Below are positions 42,471-53,027 of a DNA stretch of 64,000 nt, piece after piece; position 1 is the stretch's first letter, and each line of letters opens with the position of its first letter. Below the pieces are notes generated by a model that did not search any database, was not told where the DNA came from, and saw only the letters and a program-made list of their open reading frames with translations. A program made the position numbers and the translations under genes. This DNA is from Breviolum minutum Mf 1.05b.01 (Eukaryota > Sar > Dinophyceae > Suessiales > Symbiodiniaceae). The stretch lies in assembly GCA_000507305.1 (NCBI GenBank), contig DF239083.1, forward strand, positions 336,618 through 400,617, given 5' to 3'.

Positions 42471-43435
42471 CCACAGCTTGTTTGTCCAACCAAGGCTTTG
42501 GCAGTGAAGGAAGAACTTAAAGAAGAGGAAGTGGATCCTTGGCACAAATTGTTCTGCAATGAGCTAAGCTGACATGCTGCAAAGCATGTACTCATGTCAT
42601 GCTGCAAAGCATGTCATCATGCTGCAAAGCATGTCATCATGCTGCAAAGCATGTTGCATACCATGCATCATGCTGCAAAGCATGTCATCATGCTGCAAAG
42701 CATGTCACAAATCATGAATGATGCTGTAAAATTGTAAAGCACGTCATGCATGATTTTGCTGCAAAGCATTGTTTATGTTTCCTGGCCTTGTGGTGCTGAA
42801 ATTTGCCAGCTTCAACAGTACCTTTCAAACCAAGAAAACTGTTAGTAGTTGTATAGCTCAGCACACATGCACACAATTTTGCACCCCTTTTTCTTTGGTG
42901 CTTTGCAGCACCCCTTGGTGCTTTGCAGCAACCCTTGGTGCTTTGCAGCAACCCTTGGTGCTTTGCAGCACTGCCTGGTGCTTCATGAACATGAAAAAAA
43001 GAATGAACTTCAGGACTATGTAGGATGAACACCATCAGCAGCAATCCCAATCAATGTGAAACAAACCACATAATAAGAACTCTCTTAAAGACATGAAGCT
43101 CTGAGCACCAGGCATCAGCATCCATGTTTGCCTGACCACAGACTACCATGTCACCATTCACGTGCTTTGCAGCACCCCACCTTGTGCTTTGCAGCACCCC
43201 ACCTTGTGCTTTGCAGCACCCCACCTTATGCTTTGCAGCACCCCACCTTGTGCTTTGCAGCACCCCACCTTGTGCTTTGCAGCGCCCCACTTTATGCTTT
43301 GCAGCAACTCTTGTAACCTGTAGCAAGGACCTATAATAAATCTAATTTGTATTGATTCAAGGCGTCTCAAAAAGGCAGTCAGGTGTCTTGAAAAAGTAAT
43401 GTGTCTTGAAAACTTAAGATTTCAAGACAACTAGA
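42460..43435 (+). repeat. left arm of a giant inverted repeat
   Basis: Blocks in order: CCACAGCTTGTTTGTCCAAC to AATGAGCTAAGCTGACATG (42470-42575), an array of CATGCTGCAAAGCATG hairpins (42571-42720), a GTGCTTTGCAGCAC array (42897-42975), CATGAAGCTCTGAGCACC with GATGC (43091-43140), a second GTGCTTTGCAGCAC array (43163-43312), and CAGTCAGGTGTCTTGAAAAA to ACTTAAGATTTCAAGACA (43376-43432). All recur in reverse order and complement at 62826-64000. Similarity is patchy, with indels. The outer limit on the left is unknown because the partner runs off the window. Confidence 0.85.
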
Positions 43436-43543
43436 GAATCGAAAATTAATTGAAGATTAGATGACTAGAGATTGATGAAACAAAACTGTTTTGGCAGCAG
43501 CAGCAAGTCTTTTTCACAATGATTGTGCGATGTGTCAATATTG

Positions 43544-46266
43544 TCATTTGTGCTTCGCCAACATTGGGCGGCATACCTTTGGTAAATGCGAGAAGTGCTC
43601 ACTCCCATGAACAGGAAGAGCAGCAGGCATAATGACAGGATCTTGCATGAAAAAACTGAAGTCCTTTTTGTCATCCTGCCAGTCCTGGCATGTTGCCAGT
43701 TTGTTCAATGATGCTGCCCCTTGAACATTGTTGTATGGAGCACCCTCCAACATGGCAGCCAATTTTTGAAGTTTCTTGGCTCTGTCAGCACTCACCTCCT
43801 TTCGGGGCAAAAGTGGAATATCATCGTAGCTCCCAGTCTTTTCCAGGTTGGAAAAATACAGGACCAGGACAGGCTTGAATGACTCTTCAGTGCGATCACT
43901 CATACGGCTTTTGCAAATTGCAAATACATCTCGATCATGACCGGAACGATCAGCGCCTGTCAGCTCACTTGTCTCCTTTGAAGTCATGTCACAGCGTCGC
44001 TTGTATGTAAAACTGTGTGGGACACTGGAATCTTTAGATGGCTTGAGGCAGTTGTAAAGCTTGACATCAAGTGGTTCCAGGAATGCATGCATGGTAATCT
44101 CGCGGTGCTGCCTGCTCCACTATCACTGTTTCCCCAGCAGCTGCCTCAAGAATAACAGGCAAAAGTAGGCTTAATATCAACTTTGATCAACTAAACATAA
44201 ACAAAAGCCAAAACACAATAATAATAAACAAATAAAAACATGCTGAACATGTTCAAGCATCTCTTTTCTTTCCCAAGTCTTCCTTCAACAGATCTACCAC
44301 ATCAGCTGCTGAATTGAAAGGGTGCTTGCGTAGAGATGGTAGTAGTTCTGAGAGAAACCCATCCACGTCCTCCTGGTTGTGCCCTTTTGTTAGGTAGTTG
44401 ACACTACCTGTGCTGACCAACCCTCGCCCCACCAAGTAGGCCATCCACACATGGGTGTCAGAGTTTTTTGAAAAGGCTGTGGTATTGTCTGACTGAAGGC
44501 ATAAGTGGAGTGGCACAAATTGCTCACTGCGGTCAAAGTGCATCTGCAACGTTCTGCTGATCACCTCAATGGTCATGTTTGCACCATGGTGAATAGTTTC
44601 ATCATCTGAAACATACACACCTGTTGACCAGCCATGAGCTAACACGGCAGTGAGCACCAGTTTGGGGCGCTGAAACCCCTCCAACTCATGAGGTACCCGG
44701 TGATAGTTATGGTACTTTGGATAGCACCACTTGCTTTTGTCCATGCTGTCAGCTATAATGGTCAGTATATTTGCCTCTCTGCTCCGAGAAGCAAACCTCA
44801 GTGACCAGTAGATAGAGCGGTCCAGCCATTGTTTCAACAAATGGCCCCGCCACTGGGCAGCTAACTCCACACGGACTGAAGCACTGTTGCCTTTGGCAAG
44901 ATTTTTTCTGAAACGGAAGCAATCATCACACTCAGCATGTTGACTAGGCTCCCTGAATCTCAGGCATCTCCTGTGCCAAAGATCTTGCCAGCACCGGAAA
45001 AAGGTAGACCAAGAAGGTACTGCAGATTCTGAATCAAGCATGGCTCCATCAATGCGTTGAGCTTCAATCCAGGACAGAAACTGATACCATAGATCAATCA
45101 ACTTGCCTGGAGGAAGGTACCGAACTGGTACATTGGAATCCGGTTGCCCAACCAGCAAAGCTATTCTTTCTGGCACAGAAGTTTCCAAACACCATCGAAA
45201 GCTTTGTTGGAAAGCCTCTTGATCATCTGCATCCGGAGTGACTGGTTGTTCAACTTCAGGCAGGTTTTCTGCTGAGCAAATGTACAGCTCCGTGAAAAAG
45301 TGTGAACAAATAGACTTCTGCAAGCTTGGCCTGGCAGCTCCAGATGGATTTAGCTTCCGGAGGTCACACGTTCCATGTGCCATCCTGAGCACTGTTCGGG
45401 GATTCATGCCCAAGAATTTGCAGAAACCATGGAAGCAAAGCTCCATCTCATCAATCTTCCATTTGCGTCCTGAGATCTGTTGCTTAACCCCAACTAGGCA
45501 AAGTATGAAAAATATCAACATCGTGATCAACAAAGATATAAGTTAAAAGAACCAATCAGTCCAGGGAACTTCTCACAGCTCCAGCAGTTTCACTCTTAAG
45601 ATCTTCCAGCTTTTCGTTTGGGTTGAACAACTGGTTCAAGACTTGCAGTTGGGTCTCCCGTGAAAGATGGTGCCAGGTATTGTTGAATGCTTTTGCTTGC
45701 CTGACTGAAACATGTTGAAGGCACTGTTTTTGACATCTGCAGCCTGAAGAGCAGACATCTTTGATGCGAGCAGCACTCATGCCATTCTCTTGATATGCCG
45801 TCAATGTCAGTCTTTCATCCACAGGTAGCATTCGAAGCAGGGGCAAAGTCAGGTGCACTGTCACCACATCATCCTGGTCATTCTCCTCTTCAATGTTTTC
45901 GTCTTCACTGCTGAATCTATGACCCTCCTCCAGCAATGACTGCTTCTTCCAAGAATTGGATGTTTTTTTCTTTTTCAATGGCCTCATATCTTCATCTTCC
46001 TGTAGGCTGGCTCTCTTCCAGTCAACCATCATGTTCGGAGCAGGTGGTGCCTGCTGTTCATCATCAAGAGCTACTTTCTTCCAATTTCTCCGCTTTGAGT
46101 GGGAAGAGCTAGCATTTTGCGTGGCAGCTGGACCACGACTGCTTGAAGCTGGACCACCACTGCTTGAAGCCCCAACTTCCAATGGGGCCTCATCATGCAA
46201 AGCTACTTGCTTCCATGACATACTGATACGGTCTGAGCAAAAGTTGGATTTCAGCGAGCAAAGCAA
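43544..46266 (-). CDS. DUF7869-like transposase-type protein, three exons
   Basis: Exon 1 (46266-45577) carries four short W-K motifs at residues 18, 62, 83 and 106, basic and acidic low-complexity stretches (KKKK at 98-101), and a Cys cluster C172, C176, C178, C182. Exon 2 (45476-44259) contains HAECDDCFRFRKNLAKGNSA, then IADSMDK, LQSDNTTAFSKN and GHNQEDVDGFLS. The Asp, Asp-Asn and His-x3-Asp-x-Asp spacing is the hallmark of DUF7869-type proteins, an RNase H-like family often found in mobile elements. D262, D349 and D389/D391 of the exon 2 frame are candidate metal ligands. Exon 3 (44107-43544) has PLDVKLYNCLKPSKDSSVPH, the usual C-terminal region. Intron 1 (45576-45477) is GT-AG. Intron 2 (44258-44108) fits a GC donor. 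The hydrophobic start of the exon 2 frame is intron sequence. I infer a DNA transposition role. The activity is undemonstrated. Confidence 0.7.
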
Positions 46267-46542
46267 TCAGGAACAAGGATTGCATGAAAGGCATTCACAT
46301 GTGACTGGCCATGAACTGTGAACTTCAAGACTACCTATCTGACCTGATGCTAACAACAGCAGTCAACAGGCCTTGTTCCAAAGAAGCTACAAAACAGTTG
46401 CGGTCAATCTGCAGGCTCCTGGTATGAAAAAGCAGTCTAATAAGCACATTGACAAATTTCAGCCTAAAAAGCAGTCGAATATGCAAGCAACTTTTTTCTA
46501 TTGCTCAAATTAGGAATGTTTGCAAGCTACAGAAGTAACTAA
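46267..46542. other. spacer between methyltransferase and DUF7869 genes
   Basis: An AT-rich 276-base gap with no hairpin units. The two genes point the same way, so the promoter of the DUF7869-like gene should lie here. Confidence 0.4.
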
Positions 46543-47538
46543 TTATTCAAGACAATACTTCCAGCTACTGGAAGCAGGCTGGGATTTCTCCTCTGCACAT
46601 GTCTTCCACGAGGAACTGGAAGCAGGCTGTGTTTCTTGCTCACACATCTTCCAGCTAGAAGTATTATGTGTACTAGTCATCATGGAATGGTTTTCTTCCA
46701 TACACAGCTTCCAGCTAGGCTGCATAGATGCTGGCTTCGGAGCCTCTTCACCACTCTTTCTCCATATTTCAATCACCTTGCGTCCCATAAGCAATGGGTA
46801 GCTGGCTGATTGCTTAAGTGCATTTGGCTTGCCATTGATCTGCATTTTTCCATTCTTTGACTTCACGCTGGCAAGCTTTTGATGGGGCTGGCTGTGATTG
46901 CATGGGAAATTCAGCAACTCCACCCATGTAGCAGTTCCTGCAAGACCATAAGCTTTCTTTGGGCGATATCCTGTTGAGAAACGGCATCTGCACAGGCTTG
47001 CTCGTGTAACAGCAATGCAAGAAAAGACCTGGGTGATGCAAGGAAGCTTCCAGATCCAATTACCAGCTAGGTTTTCCAGCACTGGATTTGCACCGAGCAG
47101 CCATCCCAGCACAAAGAGCATCGCAGACACTTGGGCCATGTAGTTTCCATTTCTGACACAGGTCCTTGACTGGTTCCCTTCAGGACTCTCCAGTGAACGT
47201 TCAGTTTGTGCAATGCAAAGACCACAGAATGATGAACAGTCTGGAGATAACCAAAGTAAGCCGCCAGGCTTTATCCGACCCACCATCTTCACAACCTTTT
47301 CCAGTCCAGTGGCATGGAAGACATTCATGTCCTGATCCATCTCCTTGTCAAAGCCTTCACAGCAGTATCCCAAAGACTCCCCAGCTTTGCAAATGCTGCC
47401 CACACCACAGAAGATTTCAGCAACATCAGTTGTTTTGGCTTGTGTCTCAGCCAATGCTACCATCATTGGAAACGTGAGGTGGAGTGCAACCATCTGTGCA
47501 CAGGCTGCCATTGCCAGCGCCCGCCTTGATGAAATCAT
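46543..47538 (-). CDS. C5-cytosine-methyltransferase-like protein with W-K tail
   Basis: 331 residues from an ATG at 47538, which follows TTTTTAG closely, so an upstream exon is possible. Motif I is EIFCGVGS (41-48), with a downstream acidic partner (GFDKEM). The motif IV equivalent is SPDCSSFCGL, with Cys101 in the catalytic position and Asp replacing the second Pro of the usual PPC. The motif VI equivalent is LENL (154-157). No separate target-recognition domain is obvious and the enzyme core is short (about 250 residues). The C-terminal 60 residues carry four repeats of SSWKxCxEE type at 276, 295, 310 and 325, which resemble the repeats in the neighbouring DUF7869-like protein. Methyltransferase genes are known in some dinoflagellate retroelements. 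Here the partner is a DUF7869 protein instead. It may methylate DNA or may be a catalytically altered relative. Confidence 0.65.
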   Translation of the reverse strand: MISSRRALAMAACAQMVALHLTFPMMVALAETQAKTTDVAEIFCGVGSICKAGESLGYCCEGFDKEMDQDMNVFHATGLEKVVKMVGRIKPGGLLWLSPDCSSFCGLCIAQTERSLESPEGNQSRTCVRNGNYMAQVSAMLFVLGWLLGANPVLENLAGNWIWKLPCITQVFSCIAVTRASLCRCRFSTGYRPKKAYGLAGTATWVELLNFPCNHSQPHQKLASVKSKNGKMQINGKPNALKQSASYPLLMGRKVIEIWRKSGEEAPKPASMQPSWKLCMEENHSMMTSTHNTSSWKMCEQETQPASSSSWKTCAEEKSQPASSSWKYCLE

Positions 47539-47954
47539 GACTCTAAAAAGACAATTCGAAAAGTGGAAATGAAGTGTTCAAATGTTCCATTCTTATCCTT
47601 CATGGATGTGTATTGAGAAGCTGTACTTGAGCCATCAGCCATCTCCCAGCATCATCCATTATTGATTTGCCTTGACATGACATGCTTTGCAGCATATGGT
47701 GTGAAGATGCTTTGCAGCATGCGGTGTGAAGATGCTTTTGCAGCATTCAATGCTCTCAAACTGTGAATTTCATGACTGTTCATGCACTGGCTCAGTCTGC
47801 AGAGTTTTTTTCTGATCTCTCATCTTGCGAAGTTTTTCAAGTCATGAAGCCCAACCAAAAGCCCCATTGCCTCCAAGCACAGAGTTTCATCTGTGTGAAG
47901 TGCAGTGAGGATATACACCCCATGATTCCATTGGAACCTGAAAACACCCCAAGA
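47539..47954. other. spacer with three mini-hairpins
   Basis: Between two same-direction genes. ATGCTTTGCAGCAT-type hairpins occur at about 47681, 47708 and 47731 (the last with one extra T), spaced by GGTGTGAAG. Confidence 0.7.
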
Positions 47955-48803
47955 TCAGTTGCCATCCTCTTCACCAGCTGCGGCCTCAGCATCTGCTGGA
48001 CCAGCTTCAGCATCCACTGCGACAAGTGCAGTTTCAGTCTCCATGTCATCAGCTCCTGCTGCTGGAGATGCAACATCTGCTGGACTAACATTCTTGACAT
48101 AGCCCTTGGTAAGACAGTATTGGCCCCATGCCTGCGATGCCTTCTTGAACTTTTCTTGGGTACTGCCATCCTCTTGCTGCATCTTTGCCATCTCAGCCTT
48201 CATGAACTGCAGGTACTCAAGCTGTGTAGCATGTGGTGTCCAATTTCGAGGATCATCTTTCTTCTTGCTCTTCTTGTCTCCTTTAAATGCTTCCTTTGCA
48301 TCATAGTACTCCTGTCGGATTCGAAGAAACTGCTCCCTCAACAATGGTGCAGCTGGTGGCCTGTAACCTGCAAAGGTCAGGCATTCACCCCTTGCCTTTC
48401 GTTGGACCTTGTCTGAACCACGAGGCTTGGACAGCTTGTCTTCTGCTGGAGGTGGGGTAATCTTTGGCTGCTTAGCCCTTCTCTTCGGAGCTGGTGGTTC
48501 AACATGGACAGGGGTTTTGCCAGGTTCTTCCTCTAAGGCCTTCTCTGGAAAAAGCTCAATGCAAACCTGTTCTCCCACTTTCCTCTTCAGATTGGTTTGA
48601 TCCACCTTGTCACCACTTCTCTCAGCAACAGCCTTCACATTGGCTGGTGGAGTGATGAGAGGTGGAGTCACGACTGACGGAGTTTGAACTGGTTGAGATT
48701 GACCTGGAGTCAAAGAAGGCCTAGTAGCAGAACGAGAACTTTTCTTTGGTGAAGCCATGCTCTCTTCTGCGGAGCTGTCACCATGCAAGAAGAATTGCGA
48801 CAT
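47955..48803 (-). CDS. basic NLS-rich protein, unrecognised
   Basis: 282 residues from an ATG at 48803. Pro/Ser/Thr-rich start (RPSLTPGQSQPVQTPSVVTP), basic patches (PKRRAKQPK, GDKKSKKKDDP) that look like nuclear signals, and a helical middle (LREQFLRIRQEYYDAKEAFK, TPHATQLEYLQFMKAEMAKM). The tail is acidic and Ala-rich (residues 245-282). The helical part with a conserved-looking WTPHATQLEYLQFM and WGQYCLTKGYV could be a DNA-binding domain. It lies between the methyltransferase and the large spliced gene, all on the minus strand, and is probably part of the same element. Function unknown. Confidence 0.6.
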   Translation of the reverse strand: MSQFFLHGDSSAEESMASPKKSSRSATRPSLTPGQSQPVQTPSVVTPPLITPPANVKAVAERSGDKVDQTNLKRKVGEQVCIELFPEKALEEEPGKTPVHVEPPAPKRRAKQPKITPPPAEDKLSKPRGSDKVQRKARGECLTFAGYRPPAAPLLREQFLRIRQEYYDAKEAFKGDKKSKKKDDPRNWTPHATQLEYLQFMKAEMAKMQQEDGSTQEKFKKASQAWGQYCLTKGYVKNVSPADVASPAAGADDMETETALVAVDAEAGPADAEAAAGEEDGN

Positions 48804-49003
48804 GTCAGATTTACAATTGGCACCAGGCGAGACACTTCAAGCTAGCTCGAGGACAGGCTGCAAGAAGAAAATCATGAGTTTTACAGTGGCTGCACACACA
48901 AAGTCCAGCAGATTATAGCAATCAAAATGCTCAGCAAATGCAAAATCAGAAGCTTACAATCAGTCCTGCCCAGCAATGTAGCCTCTCTCCTGCAAATTAA
49001 AGA

Positions 49004-49140
49004 TTCGATGACTGTTTTGAAAGCAGTTCTTCAAAGAACAAAAAACTAGATGCTTTGCAGCATATCCAGCAAGTTCAATGACTGTTTAGAAAGCAGTTCT
49101 TCAAAGAACATGTTTGAAGATGCTTTGCAGCAAATCCAGC
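49004..49140. repeat. two-copy tandem of about 68 bases with mini-hairpin
   Basis: The unit ATGACTGTTT.GAAAGCAGTT then CTTCAAAGAACA and GATGCTTTGCAGCA.ATCCAG occurs twice. It is adjacent to the DUF7869 fragment. Confidence 0.88.
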
Positions 49141-49189
49141 AAGCAGCAAGCACTGACCCATTTTTTCAAGATTGCCAAAAGTTCCACTC

Positions 49190-49372
49190 ATGGCCAAGAT
49201 CGCAAAATCCTCAGTGACCAGTAGAGAGCGGTCCAGCCAAAATGGCTCAGCCACTGGGAAGCTAACTCCACAGAGTGGACTGCAGCACTGTTGCCTTTGG
49301 TAAGATGATTTCTCAAACAGAAGCACTCATCACAGTCAGCATGTTGACTCTGCTCCTGAATCGCTACCAAAG
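49190..49372 (-). pseudogene. fragment of a DUF7869-like gene
   Basis: Minus-strand coding remnant SQHADCDECFCLRNHLTKGN and LASQWLSHFGWTALYWSLRI. It clearly matches the Cys-rich and following segment of the intact gene at 44.8-45.0 kb (HAECDDCFRFRKNLAKGN). It is only about 60 residues long with small indels. It lies between two other genes of the presumed element, so it records an earlier insertion, duplication or recombination. Confidence 0.75.
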
Positions 49373-49388
49373 ACCAGCACAGCTCTTT

Positions 49389-52300
49389 CTAGCTTTGGGA
49401 CTGCTTCTTGCTTAGACAATAGAGTTTGCCTCCTTTCATCTCCAAAGCATCTTTCAAAAACAGGCCTGGCTTTTGAGGGAAGATGCCAGTTGCATTCTTG
49501 CCATCCACGTACTTCAATCTGAACCGCACCAAGAACTGATCTTCATCCGAAAATGTCTGCCAGTCTAGCAAGCTGAGACCATTCTGGTGGTTGCTGGCCT
49601 GGTTGGTCGGCACCTTCTTTGGCTCAAACGCACATTCCTCCTTCGTTTTGATGCCATACTCCCCCTCCTTTTCCTTCACTGCTTCAACAGAGTGGGCAAC
49701 AAAGTCAGGGTTCACAACGCCCTTCACTTCCAAGTAGTTGAGGAATGTCTTGAAGTCACACACCTTGCCTTCAAAGGCAGGCTTCAACTTGGCAAGATCT
49801 TCATGAAAGAAGTATGCCTCGGAGTGTGCATCCATCTTCAGATCTAAAAGGTACGCTCCTTTGTCCTTTCGCTGCGCAACTTCACTGCCTGTCCTGTACT
49901 CCCCATATGCCAGCATCAGGGCACAGTCCTTTGAGACCACAGCATCATTGGTGCTCATGATCCAGACTTGCAGCTTTTGGTCAATGTGGCAACAAATGTC
50001 CGACATGTTCTCAACTTGAAAGGAGACAACAGGCTGGGCCAAATCCTTCAGCTGGGTCTCAGATGCCTCAAGTTTCAACATTTTTTGACCTGCGCCTTGA
50101 GCAGTTTCAGCCTTCCGCTTCTTTGCATGGTAAGCAACACCACTTGGGTTGAACTTCTCATTGTGCTCCTTCATGGTCTGATCAAAAGCATCTTTGTGAC
50201 GCGTGAAACTCAGCTCCTCCAACTTCTCTGCGCGGAGGGGTAAGAGAAGTTTTCCATCGGTGTTTGTTGGCATTGAGAGATTGAAATCCCGCTCATCATA
50301 GGTTGGAGCAATACCCTCTGCAAGACTTCCTGGGGTATAGCCAAAGCCTTCCAGTAAGTCCTTCTTTTGCTCCATCAGTTTCTGCAAGAACGACTGTGTG
50401 GTCTTCCGCAGGAATTCCTCAATTGACTTCCTCATGTCAGTGCCGGAATCATCTCTTGCCCAAATAATTGACAGAACCTGCTGTGGCTGTGATCCATTCT
50501 GCAGGCTTGTCAACGTTGATGCCCGCACAAAAGACATATCCTGGTTCAACAGGAATGAAAATGAAATAAATAGTAATAGTACATTCCAAAGAAAAAAATG
50601 TTCAAAGCATTGATCATTCTCGCACCAAGCATCGTAGGGAAAAAGATCGATATAGCAAACAGGCATGGAAGCATCAGCATTTGACATTCCCTTGAAAAGT
50701 GACTTCATTGTTTTCATCCAGAGCTGATCACCAGAAAGCCATTGCTTGTGCCTTTGTGCTTTGGAAAGCGGGCCTGGCACTCTGTTCGTATCTGGGACCA
50801 CAAAGTCTGCTGTTTGCAGCAGCTGCACATCACCAATGATGCGACGATACCACATTGCAGAATTCTGGAAGCAACAAAGCAATTGTCCCTCTGAATCTTT
50901 GGCATTTGACATCACCATGAAGCAGTCATGGTACCTTAAATTTGCAGCTGGTTCTTAAAGTAGTGTTCAACCCTCCCTGCCCCCCCTCTTACTGAACTTT
51001 GGGCATCAAAAAGAAAAATATCTATAATAAGTGAGGTACCCACATCGTCGTGATTGCGTTGCAAAGCTTCCCTCTTGAAACTGGATAGTGACACGCCTGA
51101 CCACCAGATTGCATTGTGGTTCCTTCAGCCCTTGTTCAACTTGTTGGCAAGCCTTCTCACAATCTTGGTCAGAATATGTTGCGCCCCAACATCCGCTGTT
51201 AGGTGCCAGCACCAGAGCAACCGTGCTTCTTGGATATGCAGCACAGTTCTCACTGATAACTGTCACAGTCTCCAACAAATGTTTGCTAAAGGCCGTCCCC
51301 AACTTCGTCAGATCAGCCACAAAGACAGACAGGACACCCTCCTCAGAGACCTGGCTTTCCAATGCATATTTGGTGAGCTGGTTCTGAAAAATGGTGCTCA
51401 CGAAGCCCTTCTTCTCAGTGAATCGAATTGGGCAATGGGCTTCAATGTAGCTCTTGGAAGCTGCTTGGAACTTCTCATTCTCCTCAAGCAGGAATGCTCG
51501 TGAATCTGCACTCCTTCGAGCATTGAAAGTTTTCAGCTTTGCCATGTACTCTTCAAACACCTTCTGCTCCTTTAAGAGCTCTGATTGCCAAGCTTTGAGT
51601 GTTGCCAGCTCCAAAGCATCAGATGCTTCCATTTGTGCATCCTGGAGACTCTTGACAGTTGTCTCTGTGCCTTGCAAAATAGACAAAAACCTGAAGTCAT
51701 CCAAGCACAGCTTGCCATCCTGTGTTCGAACTTTTTCAACAAATTCTCGGTCATAGCTTCCTTTCTTGAATGCATTCAATGCCTTTGCATAGGCCTGGGG
51801 CCCAAGTTTCTGGCTGAACTCCGGGGCAAAGTGGCAGCACATGTTATAGCTCTCAGGTGCATTGTCACGCAACTTCGAGGCTCTCATCCTCAGATTGATG
51901 GCCTTCCCCTTGTTTCCTGCTTGAGCTTCAGCAAGATTCCTCAAGAAAACTTGGACAGCACGGTTCACAAACAGGGTGTTCTTCTCGGGAGATGCCACCA
52001 AGATGTTCTGCCAAATTCCAGGTGTTGATGCATCCATTCGCTTCACCCGATCCACTGTGTTGATCAGACTCTTCAAAGTGACACCTGAATCTTGAATCTT
52101 GAAGTTGTCCCAGTGCCGCTCAAGCACTGAAATGAACTCAGGCTGCTGAGCAGGAAGCATCAGAAGCATCTTTGATTCAGCATCTGAGATACGAGCAGCA
52201 TCCACCTTGGATGCACCATTGAACTCAGTGATGTAGCCGCTGATTTTCTCACTGTACTTCTTCCCCTGCAAGCTGAACATCTGGGATAGGCCTGTGTACA

Positions 52301-52970
52301 ACTGAATCACGTCTGGTCGGGTTGACTCACTGATGATGAATTTGGACCTCATGGAAGCTGCAAAAATGTCACCCTGCAATGGCTCCATGGTAGCCTTGAC
52401 CTGCAGGCAGGAAGTCACTTCTACCAAGACCACCGAAAGGTCCGCTTCAGACAAATCTTTGGCCAGCTCCACAACCAATTTCGCAGCTAGATTTCTGGTC
52501 ATTCCAACTGACACCTGAAAGCCCCAATCAGGAACCGGCTGCCCAGCTGCCATAGAAGATGGTGCACAAACAACCAAAGGGCTCCTTGTTGATGAAAAGC
52601 CAGATTCCATGAAATTTCGAAACGTTTCCAAGACATTGACAAGCTTGGGGCGTCCACGCAATCCATCAGTTGCAAGCTGGCAAATCTCCACCCAGAAATC
52701 TGTAGCTCCACGATGGCTAGACGGAATTTGTTGGACAGTGGTTTGCTTCGTCCACCCTAACTGAGCACACTTGGTCATGAGGGCCTCAATCTCTTGCTTC
52801 CACACCACCTTGTCCTTCTTGTTGAAGAAGTCCAAGACATGGACGAAGTCACCATCCAAGCTGTTTGAAAGCTGACATATGCTCCTCAGGTCATTCTCCA
52901 TCCTCTTCAAAATCTTCTCCTTTGCTGCCACAGCCATGACCTGTTCAGGGCAAATTATTTCTAAGTTCAA
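49389..52970 (-). CDS. large spliced protein, unrecognised
   Basis: Two long minus-strand frames join across a GT-AG intron (51039-50935). Exon 1 ends in ..TGTGG and exon 2 begins GTACCATGACTGC, giving RRCGYHDCFMVMSNAKDSEG in phase, so a product of well over 1,100 residues is expected. The sequence GGTACC lies at both intron ends. Exon 1 (52970-51040) is helical with few motifs (MENDLRSICQLSNSLDGDFV near the start). An internal start at M12 or earlier is possible. Exon 2 contains MPVCYIDLFPYDAWCEN, then a 75-base T-rich in-frame stretch (FFLWNVLLLFISFSFLL, about 50540-50615) that is probably a retained GA-AG intron, then KEHNEKFNPSGVAYHAKKRK. No enzyme signature is recognisable. It is conserved-looking and intact. 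It may be the main structural or accessory protein of the element. Confidence 0.65.
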
Positions 52971-53027
52971 TTTCTAAAAATAATATTATTTCTGATGTCC
53001 ATTAACTTCTTAAAGTCAAAAACATTA

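Noticed and set aside
42305-43330. Left-arm frames with VLQST or ALQHPTLCF repeats as genes
   Set aside because: They are translations of the hairpin arrays and are broken by different indels in the right arm. The short stretch ending DPWHKLFCNELS is shared by both arms at DNA level but out of frame in the right one.
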